This document shows, one piece after another, positions 46,001 to 55,011 of a DNA stretch of 64,000 nucleotides. Position numbers and translations under genes: made by a program. Numbering within the stretch: the stretch's first letter is position 1; every line of letters begins with the position of its first letter. The stretch spans positions 14,384,001 through 14,448,000 of the forward strand of contig OX442316.1 of assembly GCA_949358305.1 (NCBI GenBank), in the 5' to 3' direction. The stretch is from Strigamia acuminata. Its lineage: Eukaryota > Arthropoda > Chilopoda > Geophilomorpha > Linotaeniidae. Under the pieces are notes generated by a model, which was given only the letters and a program-made list of their open reading frames with translations, was not told the DNA's origin and ran no database searches.

Positions 46001-49000
46001 CAACCGTACACTTAACTTTCACATGTAGAAAATCAATTTGTAAAGGGGAAGGAGAAGTTACTTTTTCTTTTCCATAGGTCATTTATGAATGAATGCGTTA
46101 ATTTGACAACCAGATGCGCATTGGTAATTTTTTTTGGGTAATTTCAAAAATGGCTGCCGTTATATTGTTGAACCATATGGGTATTCTTGTGCGAACAAAG
46201 TATGTGAGTCACTTAGCCAATATCCATCTTATCTAGAAGTATCTTTTAGCTCAGTAATTCTAATGTTATGTCCGCCAGCCAAAAGGTACATGGGGCGCAA
46301 AGATAAACACTTCAACTTTTGAAGTATAGACCACCATATTGGACGCACGTATTGTTCAGTATTTGTTTAGCTTTTGTGCAACTTCTTTTGAAATATCATG
46401 AAATGACAATTTAAAATGGTCTTTCTCCGTAGAAAATCATTATATTAATTTATGTCTGGCTGGACTTTATACATTTTTCTTCTTAAAAACTAATCTTCCG
46501 AAATTCTTCAGAAAATTGAACAATTTTGCAAACATTTTTCATTCATTTCACTTAGAAAATGAAATAGGCGAAAAATCTCAATTATTTTTTAATTATTTTT
46601 TTTTTAAATATTAAGAAAAAAAATTACAAACAACTATTAAGTGACAGAAAAGACTCTCGTACAATGCAATGAAGACGTTTTTTCCAATTTCACAAGAGAG
46701 TGAAACACCATTAGACGAAGATGATTAAAATCTCCAGTTTCTTTACTCAAAGAATTAAAACTAATTCAATTAACTTTTCTCCAATTCCTTCAATTCCTCC
46801 TGCACAAAATCTGACATTTGCAAACGAATTAATTTTTCATTCCAGAAAATTCTACATAATCCCACAATCACATTATAATCACAAAAACTATCGATTTTCC
46901 AACCCAATTAATTTATTAATAATCAATCAAATGTAATCCAAACACAGGCAAAAATCGTTCTTTATCTTAAATTATTAAATCCCACATGATATGCATAATT
47001 TAACATCATGTTCATCGACACACGCACAACTTATTTTGAGAAAAACATTAAAGAAAACGATAAAGATTCAATCTATAATATCACACACTGCACTGGCAAC
47101 TTTCCCACATGACCATCACAAAGACATGTTGTCTATAGTGTTTAGACAAACTAAAAATAACGTAAACAAAACTCGATCGCATTCCACACCACGTCGAACA
47201 ACACGAAATTCTTGCGCAACACTCGCGAAAATTGAACGAAACTTACCTAGATTTAACAAGACCCGTTTATTGATTTTCACCAAGTGTCCACTCAATTGGG
47301 ATTCCGACCAAACCCCGAGCATCATCACCCACTGTGCCTGTTTGCTTCTGACTCTTCTCTTTTATGAGAACTGGCAGGGTGCACACTGCGCGTGCTCACA
47401 ACTGCTTGTGGCGGAGGCCCAAGCGGGGTTTGCTTGACACTTTTTTCTCCCTTTTCGTACTTGCTGTGTTTCCCATCACACTCTTAAGTCGTTTAATGAT
47501 TTTCTCGTTACGCTACAATCACTTGTTTACGGGTGGTAGGAGACAATGTGATTTGTTCGCTGTTAATTCGTGCGATGATGGGATGGGTTGATTTAATTTG
47601 TTGTAGGGTCGGCGAAAGGGTCATTTGGATTTAGATGTATATTTTTTTTTGTGTGTAAATAAGTTGGAGTGATTAATTGTTTTTATTTTTGTTGGTAATT
47701 AATTTTTTGTAGGATTTTAGTGAATGCAAATTAGAATTTTTTTTTTTCTGTTTTTGTTGCGAAGTTGTAAACAATTGAGCAAATTGCGCTGGGTGATAAT
47801 TGCTTTACGTTTTTCTTTTTTTGTTTAACTCACTTACATGGGGTCTTGGAAGAATGAAGCTGCTTAGTCAATTTTGTGCAATAACGTGTTCACTTGGAGA
47901 AAGTAATTGAAAATTTATTCTATTTGTTTTAATTAAGAAAAGAAATTTGATCTTTGTTTATAGGATTAAAAAAAAAAAAAAAAAACATCAAAGAAACATA
48001 TTAAAATAATTTTTTTTTAAATTTTACTTTTTTTGATGTAAATTTGTCTTTATTTACATTAATTTCTTTTAAAACAAGCGCCATTTTTTTGCATTAGTGA
48101 TTCTAAAGCGTCGTTTGGCTGTGTTGCTCTTTTTAATGGCAAAACACCACCTTTGTATTTGTGTTATTTTTACTATTGGTGTGGTTTAAGACTAATGAAA
48201 TTGGCTGACATTAGTGTTGTAGAGCTTAATTTCAGCCCATGGATCAGCGGGGTATGGATAAGACGAGGCGGAACAAATTAGGAGTGATTGGATGAACCCC
48301 CGCCGTAAATGAAAAAAAAACAACGGTTTTTTAATGGAATATTTGATTGACTATTTACGTTTCCATAAACAATTATGAAAGGGTTTTTGAGGTCATTGGT
48401 GTTGAAAAATGTTCATCTATCACGTTGTTGTTACGACAGGCGACTAATTATTTGTGTTTTACATATCTTTCAATTTAAGTGTGTTTTGATACTAATATAT
48501 TACATTTTTGATTGATATTTGTTTAGGCGTTAAATTTGGTGGAAAAACGCTGAACTCTGAGGAAATCTTTTGGACCAATTATCATAAATTTAACGGATAA
48601 ATAACTTTCTACGCTTTGACTTAAACTGGACATGAAAAGATGAAAGGTGAGTTAATTCCTTTTTTATGTGGTCTGTTTATAATTTAGTTTTTGGGCTTTA
48701 CAATTAAAATTCCTTCCTTTTCACCCAATTAAGGAATTTTGCTTTTCCCCCCTTTTTTTTGCAACGGGCGATTCACCTGCAAGCATTATAACTTGCGGGA
48801 CAACAGTTGGTTGAAAAACCAAAATTGGGCATAAAACACTTCAAAAACCACTCTATAATTGTATTTCTGTTTTACGAATGCGAGGCTGAGTCTGCGTTTT
48901 CTCGCCACTCTTGTCATACGGTGTTGTTGGACCGCAACATCGTATACGATTTTTTGGTGCCGTGACCAGGATTCGAACCTGACACAGTCGATACGTTCTC

Positions 49001-52000
49001 TCTTCTGTTTTCACTGTTTTCGATATTTTTTCAGTCAAATATTAATCCAGAAAATATTTTTTTCGAAGATTAATGGTACCCTTATTTATTTTTGACATTA
49101 GAAATTGATGTCTAACTAATAGTCATTCAAAATCACAGCTTGGGTTTAGGAATTTGTAAGCAACGAGAACGTGTCTGAGAACATATCTGTGCCGTCGAAT
49201 CGTGACTGGTTTCTAAACTTGTTCACTGTTTATCCAGAAATAAGATGTTGACTCGCGATGTGAAGTAACAGGTATTAATTTTTCCTCTGCTATGTTCGCC
49301 TTTAAAAGGGAAATGTCAACAGTTGGATGACATTTCTCTTTCTTTGGCTCGACGTCCCCTAAGTTTCTCTCGTCAAACTCAATTAAGGCTTGTTGGATGG
49401 TCGAGTGGTTTGCTCAATCCAAATGTCATTGTGATTAATCTTTGGGGTTCGGATGTTGTGAATTGAGGCTCATTTGCCCCTTTATCTGCGACACCGGCCA
49501 AGGTGAGTGGACGAGTGCAATCAATTGAGTTTGGATGAAGGTTTTCGTGCGGATTATGACTCTTGGCTTGTGTTGTTTGAATTAGAAGCGTGTAACCGGA
49601 AATTACTTATGGTGCGAGAGAGCCAATAGGTTTTGAGGGTTTCTTATGACTGGCAAATCAATCATCTCTGTAGATTTTGGTTGAACACGTGACAGATTTG
49701 TTGTAATTTGTTCCCACTGGGCGGAATTAATGTCGTATTGAAACTGTCAATTTATCTGCTTTCGATGGCATTATGAGATTCATTAATCAAAAAAATGTGT
49801 GGGGGGTCAGGCAACAGTGGCCACTTGGGACTTGACATGCAACTCGCCATGGTGAACAACTTTCTATTAAATTTTGGTATTTTTTTTTAAAAACAAAAAA
49901 TAAAATTTTTTAAAAAATAAATTTTTTATTTTTATTTTAAAAAGTTAATGGTTGGTCATCAATTGACACTAGATGTCGCCAGCGACATGCCACCAAACGA
50001 TGTTTTGAAGTGTTTTTATTTTATTTTTATAAAATTTTGGTTTTTTTATAAATTTTTTTTTTTAATATATAGAAAATTTAAATAAAAAAAAGTGGGTTGG
50101 GAGTTTGTTTTGATAATTCATTTTTACGTATTATTAGCAAATTATCGAGCGGATCATTAAATTATCAAATTGCTTCTTAGCAACATCATCTGATAGTGCA
50201 AGCAAATTTCAGTTTATACGCCACTAATTGTGAGGAACTCATTACACGGCTCGATACTTCCTAATTTAGCCACTTGAGGGTGCATAGAATCGCCTCTCTG
50301 CTTGAATAGTTTCTGCGAATTATCGCGCTTAATATGATGAGCATTTACTCGTGCTGGGCTTTTCCCTTCTGAGAATAAACAAAATTAATGAGAAAGTCTT
50401 CTCAAGAAAAATTTACTTTAATAATCTTATAATATTTTTTTTTTTTTTTTTGGGGGGGGGGGGGGACTAAGAGATGAAGAATTGAAGATTGAGTTAATGA
50501 GAACCAGTATCAATAATCCTTTCAATATTGTTCCCTTTGATATAATTGTGAAGAGTTCTCCATAAAATTGATCAATGCTGAGAGAATACAATCGAGAGAC
50601 TGCGCCCTCTATTGTAACTTCACGAAACTAATGGTGGATTTTTCAAAAAAAAATTAAATTACCGTAAGAATTTTTTTTAACGAATTTGATATTTTTTATA
50701 ATGTTTTAATTGTAATATTTAAATTTTCAAGAAAAAAAATTTGCATTGATGATTGATGGTTGATTTTCCTGTAAGACCACAGATCGAAAAAAATTAAGAT
50801 AATTTGACATTTAAAATAAAATCAATAACAACAACAGAAAGAAACTCCAATGACCCTGAAAGTCCAGAAATAGCGACAAGCAAATCCATGCGGATCTCGA
50901 CTCTCCAAGGTCGTTGAATGCGACGATTAGCTCCGATTTTTGCCAAACAAATAACAGAAAATTGTAATTAACTGTTTGTCAGTAAATATTTATATTATTT
51001 TTACTTGTAATACTAAGCAGACTCGCAGCGAAACAACTTTGGTTGTGTTTTTAGTCAACAAAACGAGGAAACACTAATTACTGTATCTGTTGTTATTAAA
51101 TTAGAAGCTTGTCAAACTGGCTTGTAATGTTTTTATGTTATTTTTGCAGGGACTGCGTGGTTAGCTTCACAGCATGGCACATGTTTTTTACCAGCTGTGG
51201 GTGATAAAAAGAAAGTATTTGCTCAAGATCCGCTCACTAAACTCGTGATATCGTCGAGTTTAGATGCATGCACGTGTGGGTTCTCTCAAATTTAGATATT
51301 TTATTATTTTTCCTTTGCTTTTTGCAGTGTGTTATTGAGTGGGTTGAAATCTCGAACAACTTTTGGATGTCAGATAAGGAAAAGATTTAATTAAACGCAA
51401 AGGAACGGTTGTAAAACAAGTTTAATCTAAAGGAAAGTGTATAAACAAGTTGTTTTCAGATGCTTGATGGTTAAATTGGATAAAAATATCAAAAAACGAT
51501 CAAATTGTAATTAAAATTCCTATCATCACTCAAGATGAGGAATCGTCTAATGGAATTGTCATATAAATCATTTTTTTTTTTTTTGGTTTTAAATTTTTTT
51601 AAAGTTTTTTTTATTTTTTTTTTTTTGGGAAGAAAATTAACTTTTTATGGTCGAGTTAAAATTCTAGGACACGAATTGCTTGGCTCGATACCCTGCGCCC
51701 ACTGACAAAGTAAGCCAGATTAAATCTTTGATTCGAGCTTGAAAAATGCAGTGTGGTGTGTGGACACTTCTGGCTCGAGTTAAGCTAGTTTATAAATTCC
51801 AAATTAAATTTGAGGTTTAACGTTAAAAGGAAAGTTGCTGAAATTCTCAATGAAATTGTCCCAACTTTTTATCACAAATCATCAGAACGTGTAACTTTAT
51901 ACATATGGTTCAAAAATATATTTTGCAATAAAAGCAAAACAAAGCATTTGATTAAAAAGTGATTCGGAGAAAAGTTGAGAAAAGATGTTTTGAAGATCAC

Positions 52001-54929
52001 TCCAGGGTCCTCCAATTTATTCAATGGACATCCCCAGGTTTACTTACAGATTCTTAATCTTCGCATAGAAATAAACCACATTTGTGTGAGACGTTTTTTG
52101 ATTTGACCACTATTAACACGCAAAAATGTATTACAAAATTCATTCTTGCAAAACCAAATAAATTTCAAAATACAATAGAACATAAAACGTTTCTACAACC
52201 AAAAAAACGTTTTTCGGTAGTAGTGACAAATAAAGAACCTTTAGTGTAAAATTCAGTACAAATAGTGCGGAAAAAAGTAGTGATGAAAACAATTAAAAAT
52301 AGTGCGAAATTAAGAATAAATAGTGTGCAACTAATTTATAGCGATACGATAGGTGCGTTCGATCTTAAATGGATTTCTTTGATTTTGCTGATTTTCTCGA
52401 TTTTCTCGATTTCGGGAGAACGGAAGTGACGATTTTTACGTCATAAAAACGAAATCGGATTTTAGAAAATTGGATTTTGGGAAATTTTAAGGTCGTTCAA
52501 AGTTGAAATGCGATTTACTTGATTTCTGAAAATTAAGAAAATCAGGATTTCAGAAATCCATTTAAGATTGAACGCACCTAACGCAATTTGTATTTTTGAA
52601 CCGTGTGGGTGACACTGGACATTATCACTGATCAGGCCAAAATGAAGAAAAGAATAGACACCCATTGAAAATGTGGACATTTGTATTGGTGCATCGACGG
52701 ATTATCGCAGTAATATTTTTTTAAAAATATCTTTTCACCATTATTAGAAAATGACACATTTCCTGCCATTGAACTGAACCCATTAACGACTTATTTGTGC
52801 CTTTATTTTTCATTCTGATTGACGGTTTTGAACAGCACTACACTCGTCATGACACGTCCGTCGTCGGTTAATGATCACATCAAGTCAAAAGGGGATTTGA
52901 CTGCACAATTTGTTCTGATAGTCAAGAAAATCTCGTTAAGAGTAAAAAAAATAAAATAAATTAAAATAAAACGACACGTGATAAAAGTGCAATTATAGTA
53001 ATGGGCAGTTTGTAAACACGGTCGTAAATGGGAAAAATTGTCATTGCGAAAATATTCGGATCTACAAAACTGAGAAAGTGAGTTGGTCTAGACATGGTTT
53101 CGCTCTGGCCCACGTCATATCATAAGTACGTGTTGTAAAATAAATCAAACGATTGAGTGCCTTTTACACGTGATGAGAAACGTTTGTTTTGACGAAAAAC
53201 AAGTCGATTTTATCGCTCAAGAGTCAAATAAATGAATTGTTGTTATTTTTAAAAAATGTTATTACCCACGAGCAAAATAATTTTTTTCTTTCCTCGTCTT
53301 GTTTTACGACTTTTTTAACCACCGTTTGTCCATTAAAGGTTTTATAGTTATCACTCCATATATATATATTTTGTTAGATTCTGTCTGGTTGAATTTATAA
53401 GGCTGTTGTGGAGATTAAAGTGGTGTTCTCACGTAATGTGTCTGTTTACACTCGTGGTTTGGTAATGAATAATTCTCGGTTCTGAGCAGTGGCGGAACTA
53501 CTGGGCGCAGAAGTCGAGTTGCGGGACCTATTTGTCAAGATCGGATTAAGAGGAGACCAAACGGGGCTACTGCCCCGGACCCCCAATTCTAAAGGGCTTT
53601 TTGCACACGTACAAAATGAATTTTGTAGCATAAAAATGTATGTTTTTGTTCAATAAAGCACTTTTTCTTTCAAAAATGCAATTTTTCCTTCCAAAAATGC
53701 ATTTTTTCTTTCTAAAAATGCATTTTTTCTTTCTAAAAATGCACTTTTTCCTTCTAAAAATGCACTTTTTCCTTCTAAAAATGCATTTTTTGTCTAAAAA
53801 TGTTGTTTTTTTGCTTAAAATGCATTTTTTTCGTCTGAAAATGTTTTTTTTTTGCTTAAAATGCATTTTTCTGCTAAAAATAGCATTTTTAAATATTTAA
53901 TCTTTAATCTTCTTATTATTTTTTTCGTAGTTTAATAATGAGTCGTCTTTTGTGATTTTTTTGAAGTTCCACCACTGGTTTTGCAAGTGATTTGTAAATA
54001 GTATTCACGAAGTTGGATGAGTTGTTAGCTACGGCTGTTGAGGGATTTGGTTGCATCATCCGTCATTTGGTAAACAAGTGGTTCAAATCAGGAGAAATAG
54101 GTCTACAGAGAGACATACACTTGATTTATCCATGCAGAAGGTTTAAGATTGTACAAACTATTCATTTATTTTTACAAACTGCTGGAAAATTTCTGCTTGG
54201 TTTAGTTTTATTTAATTTTCTGCTCGCCCGAATTCTATTAATTTTGTTAACCAACCATGGTTGGAATTTTAGTTTCAACTTTTGCTATTTGATAAACTTT
54301 CGAGTTTACACGAAGAAAAATTTAATTTTTGTTTAGCTTGCGACGACATCTTGAATCGTATTACAATTTTCCTTCATCTTTAATTTTTTGTGTCATCTCT
54401 AAAGTTATCAATTTAATAATAGAACTGTCAATCAAGTCAAATCGCATCAAGTTGGTCGAAGTGAGCACACCAGTGGCACATTTAATCTTACTCCATTTTC
54501 CGCATCATTTTCCTTGCCAACTTCAATTGTTTTTATTCGACTCAAAAAAAATATTTTTCTTTCATATATAAATAAATAAATATACGTGATAACAAGGTTA
54601 TAAACCATATTAGTACCTCGCAGATCGGAAATCACTCTGGATTTAATTTCCCTCGAGAATTGTGTGCATTGTGAAACATTATTCCTTAATGGGTGAAATA
54701 AAGCGTCGCACTTTAATTGAAAAACAGAAAAGTGCTTGCATTTCTAAATTATGCCACAAATCAAGTGAAAAACACCCATTGATCGTCTATGGAAAGCCAT
54801 TGCCCTCATTTTCGTCTAAAATCGACTCGAAACTGGCAAAAACACAAGAAAAAAGAAGGAAAAAATAAACGACTTTACCTCGACTAGCCCCATGAGTAAA
54901 TGGGCAAGAAGAAGCATCGTGATCTTCAT
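25045..54929 (-). CDS. class B1 (secretin-family) GPCR, PTH-receptor-like
   Basis: Seven-helix peptide-hormone receptor of the plasma membrane. 14 coding exons (minus strand) join in phase to 587 residues: 54879-54929, 45516-45630, 38279-38389, 34820-34971, 33443-33537, 32056-32218, 31842-31998, 30949-31009, 30009-30078, 28885-28976, 27673-27814, 27446-27617, 27209-27375, 25045-25260. Exon 1 is a signal peptide ([17 protein letters not shown]). Exons 2-4 form the hormone-binding domain with six cysteines ([31 protein letters not shown]). TM1 has [16 protein letters not shown]3 [20 protein letters not shown], the TM4 end [12 protein letters not shown]6 [16 protein letters not shown]7 [15 protein letters not shown]. 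The KLxKSTxVLxPLFGVHY stretch, the 587-residue length and a C-terminal PDZ ligand favour a PTH-receptor type over PDF or calcitonin-like receptors. The donor of the penultimate exon (GTACTA) is weak, so the tail junction is the least certain part. Confidence 0.9.
25261..27208 (-). other. last intron of the GPCR gene
   Basis: 1.95 kb. It contains a hAT-type element (26908-27084) and, near 25590-25670, a stretch that recurs at about 31460-31530 (GAAGATGATCG...GCGCCAT). No other gene is seen. Confidence 0.6.
26908..27084. mobile_element. hAT-type nonautonomous element, 177 bp
   Basis: The ends are CAGGCCCACCTTTAC and the reverse complement of CAGGGCCGTCTTTACAC. A perfect 8-bp target duplication GCTGTACT lies at 26900-26907 and 27085-27092. 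The interior is GC-rich with GGGCGCCGGGCACAG-like repeats, unlike its AT-rich surroundings. Confidence 0.85.
27850..28017. mobile_element. TA-flanked palindromic element (pogo/Tigger-type ends), 168 bp
   Basis: The ends are CAGTCGAAACTCTTTATAACG and its near-inverse, with TA on each side (27848-27849, 28018-28019). The interior has several ATATAACGAAT motifs and is itself inverted. A second full copy is at 41336-41519 and a half copy at 40227-40300. No ORF. Confidence 0.85.
28018..28884 (-). other. GPCR intron sequence between TM5 and TM6 exons
   Basis: Intron 27815-28884 outside the element at 27850. No feature is supported. A plus-strand open stretch opposite the TM5 exon is explained by that exon. 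Confidence 0.5.
30161..30376. mobile_element. TA-flanked hairpin element, 216 bp (GGTGCATTC family)
   Basis: It starts GGTGCATTCAAAAACTC and ends with the inverse (one mismatch in the tip), with TA on both sides. The arms pair for about 70 bp and include a GACGTCATTCCCATTG / CAATGGGAATGACGTC pair. It sits in the intron between the GPCR exons at 30009 and 30949. Confidence 0.8.
31671..31785. mobile_element. short hairpin element, 115 bp (GCTGCATTC family)
   Basis: The ends are GCTGCATTC and GAATGCAGC. The left flank is TA, the right flank CA. The interior has a TTTGTTTTTGTTTTGTGATG stretch facing a partial inverse. A related half-element ends both small-ORF duplication blocks (near 9624 and 16139). 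Confidence 0.55.
32540..32874. mobile_element. hairpin element, 335 bp (GCTGCATTC family)
   Basis: The ends GCTGCATTCGAAAAG and CTTTTCGAATGCAGC are perfectly inverse for 15 bp. The left flank is TA, the right flank TT. It lies in the GPCR intron between the TM1 and TM2 exons. No ORF. Confidence 0.6.
35863..35972. repeat. small inverted-repeat element, ~110 bp
   Basis: AGTGTGACAC pairs with GTGTCACACT at the outer ends, and inside GCATGGTCATGGC pairs perfectly with GCCATGACCATGC. It lies 16 bp from the hAT-type element. No target duplication is clear. Confidence 0.55.
35989..36225. mobile_element. hAT-type nonautonomous element, 237 bp
   Basis: The ends are CAGCGGTTCTGAAAC and the inverse of CAGGGGTTCTCAAAC, a well-known hAT end. 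An 8-bp flank duplication GGTTAATT / GGTTCATT (one mismatch) lies at 35981-35988 and 36226-36233. Confidence 0.8.
37310..37423. repeat. palindromic element, ~114 bp
   Basis: ATTTAGTCGGATTTC faces GTGTCGACTAAAT, and the interior repeats TTGTCG / CGACAA motifs in inverse order. It looks like a short nonautonomous DNA element. Confidence 0.5.
38739..39151. mobile_element. TA-flanked element, 413 bp (GGTGCGTTC family)
   Basis: GGTGCGTTCAATTTGCG and its inverse at the ends, with TA on both sides (38737-38738, 39152-39153). The arms contain GAAAGGAAA tracts in inverse order, and near the left end is TGACGTAAAAAACGTCA, a palindrome of two CRE-like halves. Confidence 0.8.
39955..40226. mobile_element. 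diverged left arm of the foldback family at 186
   Basis: Starts after TA with CATGGTGTTCTAAAAGT and follows the left arm of the 186-938 element (GACCTT...AAGGTCATTCA..., ACAAAGTTGTAGAGCACCA, TTAAGTTAAATGTTTTC). It ends abruptly where the pogo-type half begins. No right arm is present. Confidence 0.7.
40227..40300. mobile_element. half copy of the pogo-type palindromic element
   Basis: From GATATAACGAATTC to AAAGAGTTTCGCACTG followed by TA. It matches the right half of 27850-28017. It abuts the foldback arm without spacer. Confidence 0.7.
41221..41699. mobile_element. TA-flanked element (AGTGCATTC family), 479 bp including a nested insertion
   Basis: AGTGCATTCAATCCTCAA faces TTGAGGATTGAACGCACT, with TA at 41219-41220 and 41700-41701. 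Without the nested element at 41336-41519 it is about 295 bp. A TGACG half-site is present at about 41283. Confidence 0.75.
41336..41519. mobile_element. pogo-type palindromic element nested in another element, 184 bp
   Basis: CAGTCGAAACTCTTTATAACG at the left, AAAGAGTTTGACTG at the right, TA on each side (41334-41335, 41520-41521). It matches 27850-28017 along its length, in inverted order of the inner GGCTGG segment. Confidence 0.85.
43621..43914. mobile_element. inverted-repeat element, ~295 bp
   Basis: TTTACAGGCACGGAATATTTC faces CAAAATATTCGGTGCATGTAAA. Internal CGAGTGA / TCACCACTCG motifs are also inverse. No ORF; superfamily not assigned. Confidence 0.6.
44788..45285. mobile_element. 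inverted-repeat element, ~498 bp
   Basis: AATACACAGTTTGCGACAGG faces the inverse of AGTGCACAGTTTGCGGCAGG, and the match continues through GTACTTTTC for about 38 bp in all. The interior has CTATAAGTATAGTGGAAAAC-like and ATATAGTG stretches. No ORF. Confidence 0.65.
47247..47360 (-). promoter_or_regulatory. possible alternative first exon/promoter of the GPCR gene
   Basis: On the minus strand an ATAAAAG TATA-like motif (about 47360) is followed by an exon-like stretch ending at a strong donor, AATCTAG|GTAAGT (exon low end 47247). GC content is locally raised. Its ATGATGATGCTC frame does not join exon 45630 in phase (it would stop at once). If used, it would be a leader giving a receptor started at a later ATG, without the signal peptide. 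Confidence 0.25.
48955..48981 (+). other. sequence complementary to a tRNA-His 3' end, probably an LTR-element primer site
   Basis: TGGTGCCGTGACCAGGATTC and the next bases are complementary to a tRNA 3' half including T arm, acceptor CACGGC and the untemplated CCA. The 5' half of a tRNA is absent, so this is not a tRNA gene. The TGG for CCA fits a primer-binding site of an LTR retrotransposon, preceded by a possible LTR end at about 48945. No element ORF remains. Confidence 0.5.
52352..52578. mobile_element. TA-flanked hairpin element, 227 bp (GGTGCGTTC family)
   Basis: GGTGCGTTCGATCTTAAATG faces CATTTAAGATTGAACGCACC, with TA on both sides (52350-52351, 52579-52580). The inverse match extends about 27 bp. 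The inner part has GTGACGATTTTTACGTCA, two CRE-like halves facing each other. Confidence 0.85.
53640..53890. repeat. tandem array, ~20-22 bp unit with TGCATTTTT core
   Basis: About eleven imperfect units of TTCTAAAAATGCATTTTT run across the GPCR intron. Apparent open frames here on both strands are low-complexity products of the repeat. Confidence 0.85.
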
Positions 54930-55011
54930 CTGTTCTTGAGTCGCGCCACCCTGCGGTTGTCCGTTGGCGGCAGTTGTGTGCACCAGTTAGGACTTGTCGC
55001 AGGCACCATTG

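Larger units (their letters stand above)
45631..54878 (-). other. GPCR intron, 9.2 kb
   Basis: The longest intron. Contents noted separately: possible alternative first exon at 47247, tRNA-like 3' end at 48955, a T17-G14 homopolymer at 50435-50465, the element at 52352 and the repeat array at 53640. The open stretch 46991-47437 on the plus strand looks random. No other gene is seen. Confidence 0.6.

Noticed and set aside
46991-47437. A 148-codon plus-strand open frame in a GPCR intron.
   Set aside because: No recognisable motif, low-complexity composition, and antisense to the better supported minus-strand exon signals.
48853-49038. A tRNA-His gene on the minus strand.
   Set aside because: Only the 3' half is present and it includes CCA; the 5' acceptor strand, D arm and anticodon arm are absent.
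53567-53900. Open frames on both strands made of KMHFFL-like or RRKKCIF-like repeats.
   Set aside because: They are translations of the 20-22 bp tandem array, not a gene.
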